This document shows positions 8,637-16,554 of a stretch of 64,000 bases of DNA, in pieces. Under the pieces are notes generated by a model, which was given only the letters and a program-made list of their open reading frames with translations, was not told where the DNA came from and did not search any database. The stretch is from positions 1-64,000 of the forward strand of contig JAIPFF010000023.1 in assembly GCA_021736785.1 (NCBI GenBank). Direction: 5' to 3'. Each line of letters starts with the position of its first letter. The first letter of the stretch is position 1. The position numbers and the translations under genes were made by a program. The DNA is from Thiohalocapsa sp. GTDB lineage: Bacteria > Pseudomonadota > Gammaproteobacteria > Chromatiales > Chromatiaceae.

Positions 8637-8806
8637 TGCACATCCGAATCGAGACCAACGCCGCGACGCCGGCCGAACGTGCGCAGGCCGCGGAGGTATT
8701 GCGCGTCTTGGCAGACATGCTGGAGGCCGACACGCACGCCACGGCACCGTGCGAGATCGCCGTGGCGGATCTGCCGCCGCACATTGCAATGGAGATCGCA
8801 TCATGA
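8636..8806 (+). CDS. Hypothetical 56-residue protein of the mobile element
   Basis: The start overlaps the stop of the preceding micro-ORF and a GGAGG sequence lies 10 bases upstream. The product, beginning MHIRIETNAATPAERAQAA, predicts one short strand followed by a long helix (AAEVLRVLADMLEAD) and an acidic tail. Its stop overlaps the next start (ATGA). Similar short proteins are common in phage early regions. I cannot assign a function. Confidence 0.6.
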   Translation: MHIRIETNAATPAERAQAAEVLRVLADMLEADTHATAPCEIAVADLPPHIAMEIAS

Positions 8807-9855
8807 AGGAACAACAGACCCTGCCCGCCCGCCTGACCGGGCTCACCGCCGCCGATGTCTTCGACGGGCCGGAGACCTTGGAACAGGTTCTGGCCGAGAT
8901 CGAGGCCGCCGCCCGCTCGATCGTGCCCGACGTGACCACGCAGAAGGGGCGCAAGTCCATTGCGAGCGTCGCCGCCAAGGTCGCCAGGTCGAAAACGTTT
9001 CTCGACGGGTTGGGCAAGGACTTGGTCAGCGACTGGAAGAAGCGCGCCGCCGCGGTCGACGCCGAGCGCCGCAAGCTGCGCGAACGGCTCGATGATCTCA
9101 AGGACGAGGTCCGCCGCCCGCTCACCGCGTACGAGCAGGCCGAAGCGGACCGCCAAGCCAAGATCCGCGCGCGCATCGCCGAGATTCGGGCGGAGCAGGA
9201 AGCAGCACATTTCCAGGACGCCGCGACCGCGCGCAGCGCCGACCTAGAGGCTGCCATCGAGCGGGTCGCGCTTGTCGTGATCGACGACGGATTCGCCGAG
9301 TTTCGCCCCGAAGCCGAGCAGGTCAAGGACGCGACGCTGTTCCGGTTGAATCAGGTTCTCGATCGGGTTCGGACCCGCGAAGCCGCCGAAGCGAAGGCAG
9401 CGGCCGAGCAGGCCGAGCGCGAGGCCCGCGAGCGCGCCGAGCGTGAAGAGCGCATCCGGCGTGAAGCCGCCGAGCAGGCCAAGCGCGAAGCGGAAGCCGC
9501 CGCCCGGGCGGAAGCGGAGCGCGAGCGCCAAGCCGCCGAGGCCGAGCGCGAGCGGATCGAGCGCGAGCGTGCCACGGCCGAGCAGCGCGCGCGCGACGCC
9601 CGCGAGGCGCAGATCCGCGCCGAGCGGGAGAGCGCGGACGCGGCCCGCCGCGAGCGTGCGCGCATCGACGCCGAGGCACACGCCGAGCGCGAAGCCGCGG
9701 AGCGTCGGATCGCCGATCGGGAGCACCGCGCGACCGTCAACCGGACCGCCGTTCAGGCGTTGGTGAAGTGCTCCGGACTGCGCGCCGACCAGGCCCGCGC
9801 CGTCGTGACCGCGATCGCCCGCAGCGAGATCCCCGCGATCCGCATCGATTACTGA
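8803..9855 (+). CDS. Coiled-coil protein of a phage-like recombination operon
   Basis: The 350-residue product has an N-terminal domain of about 130 residues (MKEQQTLPARLTGL; then VTTQKGRKSIASVAAKVARS), the pattern of phage early proteins found beside SSB and recombinase genes. It is followed from about residue 205 to 310 by a nearly uninterrupted Ala/Glu/Arg coiled coil and ends in a compact segment, VKCSGLRADQARAVVTAIA, that looks like a helix-hairpin-helix-type fold. The start is the ATG overlapping the upstream stop, since an earlier in-frame ATG would overlap the preceding gene deeply. No enzymatic motif is visible. The gene order, between the Sak4-like ATPase and SSB, suggests a structural or accessory recombination role. 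Confidence 0.7.
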   Translation: MKEQQTLPARLTGLTAADVFDGPETLEQVLAEIEAAARSIVPDVTTQKGRKSIASVAAKVARSKTFLDGLGKDLVSDWKKRAAAVDAERRKLRERLDDLKDEVRRPLTAYEQAEADRQAKIRARIAEIRAEQEAAHFQDAATARSADLEAAIERVALVVIDDGFAEFRPEAEQVKDATLFRLNQVLDRVRTREAAEAKAAAEQAEREARERAEREERIRREAAEQAKREAEAAARAEAERERQAAEAERERIERERATAEQRARDAREAQIRAERESADAARRERARIDAEAHAEREAAERRIADREHRATVNRTAVQALVKCSGLRADQARAVVTAIARSEIPAIRIDY

Positions 9856-9906
9856 GATCACACACCCGCGGCTGTACGCCGCAACCGAAGCAAGGAGCAA
9901 ACAACC

Positions 9907-10113
9907 ATGTGCCGATGCATCGAGCAGGCAAATATCCAGCTGGCAGAGCAGGACCTGCGCTTGGTCACCTTCACCCCCGTGAGCGCGGAACTGTCCTTGT
10001 TGCCGCAGCGCGCCGCCCTGCAGACCGAGCGGATCAGCCGTAGCCGAAAGGTGCGACCGACCCTATCCGCAACCCACTGCCCGTTCTGCGGCGCCAAGTA
10101 CGAGGAGGCCTGA
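9907..10113 (+). CDS. Small putative zinc-ribbon protein
   Basis: The 68-residue product has a CRC motif at its N-terminus and CPFCGAKYEEA at its C-terminus. The two Cys pairs could form one zinc site. The C-terminal half resembles the CPFCGxKY endings of small phage zinc-finger proteins encoded next to SSB. An AAGGAGC site precedes the ATG and the SSB start follows after only three bases. The function is unknown; DNA binding is plausible. Confidence 0.7.
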   Translation: MCRCIEQANIQLAEQDLRLVTFTPVSAELSLLPQRAALQTERISRSRKVRPTLSATHCPFCGAKYEEA

Positions 10114-10116
10114 GCC

Positions 10117-10602
10117 ATGCGCGCACTCAACAAGGTCCAACTGATCGGCAACCTCGGCGCCGACCCCGAGATCCGCTACACCGCGGCCGGCGATGCCGTC
10201 GCATCGCTGCGCATCGCCACCACCGAGGCATGGACGGACAAGGGCACCGGCGAGCGCAAGGAGCAGACCGAGTGGCACCGCTGCGTGCTCTGGCGCCGCC
10301 TGGCCGAGATCGCCGGCGAGTACTTGACCAAAGGGGCCAGGATCTATGTCGAAGGCAAGCTACAGACGCGCAAGTGGCAGGACCAATCGGGTCAGGATCG
10401 CTACACAACCGAGATCCAGGTGCGCGACCTGATCATGCTCGACGGGCGCGGCGACGGGCAGGGCCAGCCGCGCGAGGCGAGCCGCCAGCACGGGCCGGGG
10501 CGCGGCAACGGCGCCGCCGAGCGTGCGGCGAGCTTCCAGGAGCAGGCGCCGCCGCCGACGTACGACCAAGGCGGGGAGTTCGAGGACGACATCCCGTTTT
10601 GA
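10117..10602 (+). CDS. ssb: Single-stranded DNA-binding protein (element-encoded)
   Basis: The 161-residue protein has the SSB OB-fold from residue 1 to about 110: [55 protein letters not shown] Gly/Gln-rich flexible linker follows, then the acidic tip EFEDDIPF that recruits partner proteins. The length is slightly below the 170-178 residues of typical chromosomal SSB. The gene sits next to a Sak4-like recombinase and an integrase rather than uvrA, so it is most likely the element's own SSB working with that recombinase. It starts three bases after the small zinc-ribbon gene. Confidence 0.95.
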   Translation: MRALNKVQLIGNLGADPEIRYTAAGDAVASLRIATTEAWTDKGTGERKEQTEWHRCVLWRRLAEIAGEYLTKGARIYVEGKLQTRKWQDQSGQDRYTTEIQVRDLIMLDGRGDGQGQPREASRQHGPGRGNGAAERAASFQEQAPPPTYDQGGEFEDDIPF

Positions 10603-10887
10603 CGAAGGTCCGCGGCCGGCGATGGAGCGGCCGACCGAGCCCGGGGCAGCGCTGTCCCGGCCGATGGTGTCCGGGGACGCCCGGAAGGAGCGAGGCGGCG
10701 AAACGAGCGCCGAGCGGGTGCGAGGCCCGCACCGAACACCGCGATCCGGCCGCGCCGGGTACGCAAGAACCGAGGGACCATGGATGAACAGAGACACCGA
10801 CACCGTTGGACTTCGCACGCAAGCGAGGCACGGGATGCGCTCCCCAACGGCGCCCGCCGCTTGGTCGCGGACCGGGAGGGCCGAGGC

Positions 10888-11124
10888 ATGAACCGGGATC
10901 GACTGGACGGCTTGGTGCAGGAGCTCGCCGACGGTGCCGACGGCGCCGAGGTCGGGGTCCTGTCGACGGGCGAGGCCTGTTACGTCGCACTCGCGGCCGG
11001 ACGCTACGACCTACTGCCGGAGACCTACCGCGACCCGATCGCGGCCTGGTATCGGCTCGGTCCCGACTGGCGCCGGCGGGTCTGCGAATGGCGCGATTGG
11101 CCCGAGAGCTATGTGGGGGGCTGA
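10888..11124 (+). CDS. Hypothetical 78-residue protein of the mobile element
   Basis: The product includes GEACYVALAAGRYDLLPETY and WRRRVCEWRDWPESYVGG and belongs to no family I know. Two starts are possible. The ATG at 10888 has a GGGAGG site and overlaps the stop of a 35-codon ORF (10784-10891). An in-frame ATG at 10780, after GAGGGA, would give 114 residues. I chose the shorter form because the extra N-terminus is Arg/His-rich and has no protein-like character. The preceding 285 bp after ssb contain nothing else that I can support. Confidence 0.5.
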   Translation: MNRDRLDGLVQELADGADGAEVGVLSTGEACYVALAAGRYDLLPETYRDPIAAWYRLGPDWRRRVCEWRDWPESYVGG

Positions 11125-11158
11125 GATGGGCGAGCAGACCATCAAGGAGAGACCGACC

Positions 11159-11638
11159 ATGCGTGCACCGATGCGCGCTATCACGCTCTGGGAGCCCTGG
11201 GCATCGCTGCTCGCGATCGGCGCCAAGCGGACCGAGACCCGCTCGTGGGCGACGCGCTACCGCGGTCCGATCGCGATCCACGCCGGCATCGACCCGCGCG
11301 GGCTTCGCGCCTGCGCCGGGGACGGCGCCATCGAGGACGCACTCGCCGGCGCAGGCCTCGCGCTCGAGCGCCTGCCGCTCGGCTGCATCGTCGCGGTCGC
11401 GGAACTCGTCGACTGCCGGCCGACCGAGGAGCTCGTCGCGGCAGGCCTCGATGACCCGTTCGGCGACTACGGGCCCGGCCGCTATGGCTGGCAGTTGGAC
11501 CGCGTGCGGCCGCTGCGCGATCCGATCCGCGCGATCGGCATGCAGGGGTTGTGGGTGCTGCCGGTGGTGCTGGTGCAGCAGATCGCCGCTCGGGTCGGCG
11601 CGGATCTCGGTGGCGCCTCGGCGAGCAACATTGTTTGA
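11159..11638 (+). CDS. ASCH domain protein
   Basis: The 159-residue product begins with the ASCH signature: ITLWEPWASLLAIGAKRTETRSW, then RYRGPIAIHAG, LPLGCIVAVAELVDC and a final YGWQLDRVRPL block with the strand that closes the barrel. ASCH domains have a PUA-like fold and bind RNA or nucleic acid bases; they are frequent in phages and mobile elements. An AAGGAG site 10 bases before the ATG at 11159 supports this start; another in-frame ATG lies at 11126. No cleavage or amidohydrolase activity can be predicted from sequence alone. Confidence 0.85.
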   Translation: MRAPMRAITLWEPWASLLAIGAKRTETRSWATRYRGPIAIHAGIDPRGLRACAGDGAIEDALAGAGLALERLPLGCIVAVAELVDCRPTEELVAAGLDDPFGDYGPGRYGWQLDRVRPLRDPIRAIGMQGLWVLPVVLVQQIAARVGADLGGASASNIV

Positions 11639-11645
11639 GCTCGCC

Positions 11646-11759
11646 ATGAGACATGACACGAACACGAAGCGATCGCGTTGTCGTTGTCGACACGCTTCGC
11701 GATCCGTTTGCAGCATCGGGACCGCGATCCCGGCCGTTAAGGAGGACCCCACACCATGA
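11646..11759 (+). CDS. 37-residue Arg/Cys-rich micro-ORF
   Basis: The ORF begins 8 bp after the ASCH gene and its stop overlaps the start of the HTH gene (ATGA), which is the usual arrangement in this element. The peptide contains CRCRHASRSVC. No good ribosome-binding site precedes it and the composition could be chance in GC-rich DNA, so the call is tentative. It may serve as a coupling leader for the regulator that follows. Confidence 0.3.
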   Translation: MRHDTNTKRSRCRCRHASRSVCSIGTAIPAVKEDPTP

Positions 11760-12199
11760 CAGACCCCCTTGCGCTGACCCTCGACGCCGCTGCCTCGGCG
11801 TTGTCGGTCAGCACACGGACTGTACGTCGGATGATCGATGCGGGCGACTTGCGCCGCATACGGATCGGCCGCGCGGTGCGCGTCACCACCGCAAGCGTAC
11901 ACGAATTTATGGACCGCGGCACGACTGTCAGTGATAATCCCGGCTGCGCGGGGCAGGCTGTGCAGGAGATGAGCACATGCCTAAGAAGCGTAAGAGCCGA
12001 GATCAGGACGGCATCTACCGGCGTCCGGACTCGCAGAGTTGGTGGGCCTCCTACATCGACGCAGGCGGCAAGCGAACTCGCCGCAGTACTGGGACTGCCA
12101 ACCGGAGAGACGCCGAAGCGATCCTCGCGAAATGGAAGCTCGAAAACTACCGTGCGCAGCAGTGGGAGGAGCAGCCGTCGAGGACGTTCGACGAACTGA
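11756..12199 (+). CDS. Excisionase-like helix-turn-helix protein
   Basis: Residues 1-55 form a MerR/excisionase-type winged HTH (HTH_17): LTLDAAASALSVSTRTVRRMIDAGDLRRIRIGRAVRVTTASVHEFM. A strong AAGGAGG ribosome-binding site fixes the start. The gene lies immediately before the integrase, as for excisionases that set recombination direction. After the domain the frame stays open for about 90 more codons and overlaps the integrase start by 223 bp in another frame. The tail, rich in Ser, Arg and Thr, looks like the shadow of the integrase frame. The real protein must still run to the first stop unless a frameshift truncates it. DNA binding is well supported; excision control is inferred from position. 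Confidence 0.75.
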   Translation: MTDPLALTLDAAASALSVSTRTVRRMIDAGDLRRIRIGRAVRVTTASVHEFMDRGTTVSDNPGCAGQAVQEMSTCLRSVRAEIRTASTGVRTRRVGGPPTSTQAASELAAVLGLPTGETPKRSSRNGSSKTTVRSSGRSSRRGRSTN

Positions 12200-13098
12200 T
12201 GCTGCCCTACCTGAAGTATGCGCTGCGCGAGAAGCGGCAGAACCCGAGCGGGATTCGTGCGGCCGCGCGCCAGCTCCACCGGGCGTTCACCGGGGTCGAC
12301 CTGCAAGCGATCAGCGACGTCGATGTCCGCAGATACGCCGAGGCGCGCCGCCAGCAGGGTGCCGCCGCGAGTACGGTCAACAAGGAGGTCGGGCTGCTGT
12401 CGGCGGCGATCGGGCACGCCAACCGCCAATGGGGTTGGCGTTTGCAGAATCCCGCGAAGGGATGTCGGCTGCGCGAGCCAGAGGGCCGCGTGCGGTGGCT
12501 GACGCGGGCGCAGGCAATGCGCTTGACCGAGGAAGCGAGGCGCGAGCCGCGTACGCCGCATCTGGCGGACCTCGTGCAGCTGGCGCTGCACACGGGGATG
12601 CGTCGCGGCGAGCTGCTCGGGCTGGAGTGGGAGCGGGTCGATCTGCAACAACGACTGATCTATTTGGAGGGTATTCACACGAAGGCGGGCCGGCGGCGCT
12701 CCGTGCCCCTGAACGCGGCGGCTTACGCTGCGATCTTGGGCCGCGCGCGGTTCAGGGCGGAGCATGCGCCGGGCACCCGGTGGGTGTTCTGCCGGCGCAA
12801 CGGGCTGCGCATCGGCGACGTGAAGCACGGTTTCGCGTCGGCATGCGCGAGAGCGGGGATCGAGGATTTCCGCTTTCACGATCTGCGCCATTGCTGTGCG
12901 GCCTGGCTGGTCCAGGCCGGCGCACCGCTTGCTCAGGTTCGCGATCTGCTCGGTCACAGCACGATCAAGATGACCGAGCGCTATGCGCACCTGGCGCCGG
13001 AGAACGTTCGGCTGGCGGTCGGGCTGCTGGACGCTGAGTCACGTTTGAGTCACGTTGACGAGAGCACGCCGCGGGAGAGTCTTGATGTGGTCGCCTAA
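11977..13098 (+). CDS. Tyrosine-type site-specific integrase
   Basis: The 373-residue recombinase has an N-terminal AP2-like arm-binding segment (GIYRRPDSQSWWASYIDAGG), a core-binding SAM-like domain (about 70-165) and the catalytic domain. Catalytic residues are visible: Arg209 in HTGMRRGELLGL, His301 and Arg304 in FHDLRHCCAAWL, His327 in LLGHSTIKM and the nucleophile Tyr336 in ERYAHL. It is therefore probably active. The gene ends 24 bp before the 3' end of tRNA-Arg(CCU), so it very likely recombines the element at that tRNA. It overlaps the HTH gene upstream by 223 bp. The ATG at 11977 is a good family start. Confidence 0.95.
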   Translation: MPKKRKSRDQDGIYRRPDSQSWWASYIDAGGKRTRRSTGTANRRDAEAILAKWKLENYRAQQWEEQPSRTFDELMLPYLKYALREKRQNPSGIRAAARQLHRAFTGVDLQAISDVDVRRYAEARRQQGAAASTVNKEVGLLSAAIGHANRQWGWRLQNPAKGCRLREPEGRVRWLTRAQAMRLTEEARREPRTPHLADLVQLALHTGMRRGELLGLEWERVDLQQRLIYLEGIHTKAGRRRSVPLNAAAYAAILGRARFRAEHAPGTRWVFCRRNGLRIGDVKHGFASACARAGIEDFRFHDLRHCCAAWLVQAGAPLAQVRDLLGHSTIKMTERYAHLAPENVRLAVGLLDAESRLSHVDESTPRESLDVVA

Positions 13099-13115
13099 GG
13101 CTATGTTTTATAGCC
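13099..13115. repeat. Inverted repeat between integrase and tRNA
   Basis: GGCTAT (13099-13104) and ATAGCC (13110-13115) flank a five-base loop directly after the integrase stop and next to the tRNA 3' end. It could be an integrase arm site, part of the attachment region, or a weak terminator without a long T run. Confidence 0.35.
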
Positions 13116-13121
13116 GAAATT

Positions 13122-13198
13122 TGGTGCCCTCGACAGGATTCGAACCTGTGACCTGCCGCTTAGGAGGCGGCTGCTCTATCCTGCTGAGCTACGAGGGC
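13122..13198 (-). tRNA. tRNA-Arg (anticodon CCU)
   Basis: On the minus strand the sequence folds into a complete cloverleaf: a 7-bp acceptor stem GCCCTCG/CGAGGGC, D stem GCTC/GAGC, anticodon stem GCCGC/GCGGC with loop CTCCTAA (anticodon CCT in DNA, reading AGG), and T arm ACAGG-TTCGAAT-CCTGT. The 3' CCA is encoded. A TAGAAT hexamer on the minus strand (13238-13243) is a reasonable -10 box about 40 nt upstream. The 3' end faces the integrase, making the gene the likely attachment site; the tRNA stays intact. Confidence 0.97.
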
Positions 13199-13446
13199 AG
13201 GGAGACGGGCGGACGGTTCCGGTGCCGATCCGACGTTGAGGATTCTACCGCGCGGGGGGTGGCCAACGAAATGCGGTTTGCCTCGCGTGATCGCGTGATG
13301 TGGGCGCTGTGTAGGATTCGTTGTGGGTGGGTGATTCTTTGTGTACGATCGGCGCGCGCGTCGCGATTGCGGCGAAACGCAGGTGCGCAGCGCCGCGAGG
13401 CTCCCGGTGCAGCTGGCCCCACGGGGCCCCGGAAAAGGACACAAAG

Positions 13447-13863
13447 ATGAAAAAATCGTGGATAGAACGTACGGCGCTTGCCGCGACGGCGGCTTTGATC
13501 ATGGGCACGGCCGGTTGCGCGTCGAGCCAATCCGGCGAGCAGCGGTCGGTTCGCTCGGAGGCGTTCGCGGCGCTGGTCGCCTGCGACTACGATCGCGCCG
13601 AGACGTTGTTCGCGGCGGCAATCGCCGAGGATCCGGGCAATGCCTATGATCATCTGAATCTGGGCGTCGCCCAGCAATACAACGGACGCTTGGGGGCCGC
13701 GCGCGCTTCTTATCAAACCGCCAAGGATCTCGGGCCGGACCTGCCCATCGTCGTCAAAACGACCGATAAGTCGACGTGTGCCCTCGACTTCCCGGACGCA
13801 AGCGGCGCCGATGCCGCTACCGTGGGCGACCTCGCTAGTCTGAACCTCGACCTGCTCGACTGA
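13447..13863 (+). CDS. TPR-like lipoprotein
   Basis: The 138-residue protein starts with a lipoprotein signal: MKKSW, hydrophobic stretch ALAATAALIMGT, then lipobox TAGC with Cys at about residue 22. The rest contains one or two tetratricopeptide-like units (AFAALVACDYDRAETLFAAAIAEDPGNAYDHLNLGVAQ, followed by NGRLGAARASYQTAKDLGP) and ends in a Leu/Asp-rich tail. It is probably anchored to the outer membrane and mediates protein contacts, but no partner is indicated. An AAAGGA site precedes the ATG. It is the first chromosomal-type gene after the tRNA. Confidence 0.8.
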   Translation: MKKSWIERTALAATAALIMGTAGCASSQSGEQRSVRSEAFAALVACDYDRAETLFAAAIAEDPGNAYDHLNLGVAQQYNGRLGAARASYQTAKDLGPDLPIVVKTTDKSTCALDFPDASGADAATVGDLASLNLDLLD

Positions 13864-13953
13864 ATGCGCCCGAGCTCGCCCGGAACTGAAGTGCTGCGCC
13901 GCGATCGCCGCGATCGGCCCGCGACGCCGGCGCGCGGGCGCCGCGCCGGCTCA

Positions 13954-14352
13954 CTATGCGGACGAGGCCATGCAGTTTCCGCGAACCAACGCCGCGAGGT
14001 CCTTGACGTCGCGGCAGGCGCTCAACGCGACCGCGTCGATGCAGAGCTGAGGCATGGTGTCGTGCAGTCTGTCGTGCAGTCTGAGGACGCAGGGCAGGTC
14101 GACCGCCAGGTCCGGGAAACTCGCATGCAGCTCGTCGCGGTGCAGAAAGCTGCAGTCGGCGTCCAGTGATTCGATGAATGCGCGCCATTCGGAGCGCTCG
14201 CTGAACAGGCCGTAGGTCACCCGACAGAGGTTGCAGGAATAGGTCGACGGCGACAGTGCCTTGTGCGCGGCGTCGCTCAGCGCATTGAACAGCCCGCTGT
14301 CGGCGTTGTAGGCGAAAAGCAGGCGCGCGCGGATCGGCGAGGCGGTGCTCAT
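13954..14352 (-). CDS. Conserved hypothetical protein of about 130 residues
   Basis: The product begins ARLLFAYNADSGLFNALSDAAHK and continues with YSCNLCRVTYGLF, FLHRDELH and a short C-terminal helix. I recall similar proteins in other Proteobacteria, sometimes labelled GTPase although no P-loop or G motif is visible here, so that name should not be transferred. The CxxC in SCNLCRVTYG is conserved-looking. The start codon overlaps the stop of the upstream fatty acid hydroxylase gene (ATGA), so the two are coupled and likely act in the same process, possibly lipid or membrane modification. Confidence 0.7.
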   Translation of the reverse strand: MSTASPIRARLLFAYNADSGLFNALSDAAHKALSPSTYSCNLCRVTYGLFSERSEWRAFIESLDADCSFLHRDELHASFPDLAVDLPCVLRLHDRLHDTMPQLCIDAVALSACRDVKDLAALVRGNCMASSA

Positions 14353-15131
14353 GGGCGTGTCTCGGACAGTGCGCGGAAGGGGAGGCTCAATAGCCGCAAG
14401 GGATTTTGCCAGTCGACGCTGTCGTAGGCGCCGATGCCGAAGCGGATGTCGTCGTAACGCCGGCGCGTGCGATAGCTACCGAACAGCCGATCCCAGAACG
14501 AGAAAATCGTGCCGTAATTGGAATCGGTTTCGGCGCGCAGGTGGGAATGGTGCACGCGGTGCATCGACGGCGGAACGATGAGCAGACGCAGCCGGTGGTC
14601 CAAAGCGGCGGGCACGCGCACATTGCTGTGGTGAAATTGGATGATCACGATCATGACCGACTTGTAGACTGCCAGAACGGCGATGCCGGCGCCAAGCGCC
14701 GCGAGAACCACACAGTTCAACAGCGTCGAGAGCATGATTTCGCCGGGATGAAAGCGCAGCGCGGTGGTGCTGTCCATGGCCGGGTCGGTGTGGTGGACGC
14801 GGTGAAAGCGCCATAGCAGCGGTATCTCGTGATTCGCGCGATGCCAGGCATACATCCAAGCATCGAACAGCACGAAGGCGGTGACGGCGCAGACAACGGG
14901 ATGCAGCGCCAAGGCTTGGCAAAGACCGAAGCCGCGCTCCGCGGCCCACTGCGTCGAGAGCACGATCAGCGGAGCCATCGCGGCACCGACGGCACCGGAG
15001 GCCACGGCGAGCGAGAGGTTACGCGCGGCATGCGCATAGCGCCCCGAGCGGCCGCGGTAGAAGGGGATCGCGCCCTCCAGCGCGAACAAAACAGCCAAGA
15101 CCGCGGCGCCGATCAGCATGCTGGGGTCCAT
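14349..15131 (-). CDS. Sterol desaturase / fatty acid hydroxylase superfamily protein
   Basis: The 260-residue membrane protein has the His-box pattern of the di-iron fatty acid hydroxylase family: HRANH, HRVHHTD about 15 residues later, and the C-terminal HRVHHSH. The histidines would bind two irons facing the cytoplasm. Hydrophobic segments occur near residues 1-18, 42-63, 78-97 and 135-165. The reaction is expected to be oxygen-dependent hydroxylation or desaturation of a lipid; the substrate cannot be told. It lies downstream of a glycosyltransferase gene and overlaps the next gene by 4 bp, suggesting a small operon for modification of a lipid or glycolipid. Confidence 0.9.
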   Translation of the reverse strand: MDPSMLIGAAVLAVLFALEGAIPFYRGRSGRYAHAARNLSLAVASGAVGAAMAPLIVLSTQWAAERGFGLCQALALHPVVCAVTAFVLFDAWMYAWHRANHEIPLLWRFHRVHHTDPAMDSTTALRFHPGEIMLSTLLNCVVLAALGAGIAVLAVYKSVMIVIIQFHHSNVRVPAALDHRLRLLIVPPSMHRVHHSHLRAETDSNYGTIFSFWDRLFGSYRTRRRYDDIRFGIGAYDSVDWQNPLRLLSLPFRALSETRP

Positions 15132-15228
15132 GAATCAACCCGTCTCCGTCTCGTTGCGGTGTCGTTCCGGGCATTGCCCCGGTTGCCCGGGCTGCTCGGT
15201 TTGAATGGATGCGCGAATTGTCGATCGT

Positions 15229-15960
15229 CTATTGCCGTTGCGCTCGATCGCGGCCCGGCTCGCGCTCGTAGCGGGTCGCAAGTTGCTGCGCCGGGGTGCC
15301 GGTCAGAAACAGCGCCAGCAGCCATCCGTTGAGCAATTGCTGGCGCAACATCCCGTTGCGCCTGAACCGCACCGCCGAGGTGGTCACCGCCGCCGGCAGC
15401 TTGACGAGTTTGGTATGACGGCGCAGGCGCCGTGTCAGTTCCACGTCTTCGAAAAGCGGCCAGTCGGGAAAGCCCCCGAGCGCTTGCAATACGTGCCGGC
15501 GCACGACGATACCCTGGTCGCCGAAAGTGGTCAGCACCGACTCGAAACGCGAGAAATAGCCGTATAGCCGAAGCAGGGGGTGATCCGTGTCGAAGCGCAG
15601 GCGAAAGGTGGCGGCGCCGATCGCCGGATCGCGGAAGGTCCGGCAAATCAACGCCCGGGCATCGATCGGCAGTCGTGTGTCGTCGTGCAGGAACAGCAGC
15701 AGTTCTCCGGCCGCGGCCGCAGCGCCCGCGTTGCACTGCGGGCCGCGGCCGGCGGGCGCCCATAGACGCCTGATTCGAACAGGGCCGGCCGCGGCGGTGC
15801 TCTGCAGTGCCGCAATGCGGGCGTCCGCGGGCGACGAGGCCGACCGGGGCTCCACCACGATGACTTCCGCGGCCGGGACGATACGCAGAGTGTCGCCGAT
15901 GAGACGCTGCAATCGGGCGGAAAAGTGCCGTGTCGGAATCACGATCGACAGCGTCGGCAC
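15229..15960 (-). CDS. Family 2 glycosyltransferase (TIGR04283-like)
   Basis: The GT-A core starts LSIVIPTRH and continues with EVIVVEP, a Gly-rich substrate loop (GRGPQCNAGAAAAAG), the strand LLFLHDDTRLP carrying the DD metal site, and the acceptor region GGFPDWPLFEDVELTRRLRR. This is the arrangement of the TIGR04283 glycosyltransferases. The true start is uncertain: the frame is open to 16188, but that would overlap the divergent kbp gene. A GTG at 15960 just before the first strand gives 243 residues, a normal family length, though without a clear ribosome-binding site. It heads a minus-strand group with a fatty acid hydroxylase, so the sugar acceptor may be a lipid (inference). Confidence 0.82.
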   Translation of the reverse strand: MPTLSIVIPTRHFSARLQRLIGDTLRIVPAAEVIVVEPRSASSPADARIAALQSTAAAGPVRIRRLWAPAGRGPQCNAGAAAAAGELLLFLHDDTRLPIDARALICRTFRDPAIGAATFRLRFDTDHPLLRLYGYFSRFESVLTTFGDQGIVVRRHVLQALGGFPDWPLFEDVELTRRLRRHTKLVKLPAAVTTSAVRFRRNGMLRQQLLNGWLLALFLTGTPAQQLATRYEREPGRDRAQRQ

Positions 15961-16037
15961 CGCGGAATCGGAATGCTGGCCGCATGCCGTCTCGAACGTC
16001 GGGGAAACAACTGATTTTTGCGTCGAAGCTGGCTCGA

Positions 16038-16065
16038 TTGGGTCTGCTCGCGCGCTTTCTATGCT
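16038..16065 (+). promoter_or_regulatory. Candidate sigma-70 promoter of kbp
   Basis: TTGGGT (16038-16043) and TATGCT (16060-16065) are separated by 16 bases. Transcription would start near 16072, about 45 bases before the kbp start codon. The match is fair and rests on spacing and position only. Confidence 0.45.
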
Positions 16066-16116
16066 AGCGTTGGCGCTCCCTGAGGTACTGTTTTTCACGA
16101 CGCAGGAGTTTTCCAA

Positions 16117-16554
<438 letters not shown>

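Larger units (their letters stand above)
6260..13125 (+). mobile_element. Integrative element at tRNA-Arg(CCU), left end unresolved
   Basis: A single-strand block of compact, often overlapping genes ends with a tyrosine integrase 24 bp from the 3' end of a tRNA-Arg gene, the classic layout of an integrated phage-like element or genomic island. The cargo is a DNA-recombination module (SLOG/DprA-like protein, Sak4-like ATPase, coiled-coil protein, SSB) with small unknown ORFs, an ASCH protein and an excisionase-like regulator. No capsid, terminase, tail or lysis genes are present, so this is a prophage remnant, a satellite or a non-phage element. I searched by eye for a second copy of the tRNA 3' end towards the left and found none. 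The left limit given here is only the first gene of the block. Confidence 0.65.

Noticed and set aside
13099..13115. Rho-independent terminator for the integrase
   Set aside because: The 6-bp AT-containing stem has no T run after it; it is kept only as an inverted repeat.
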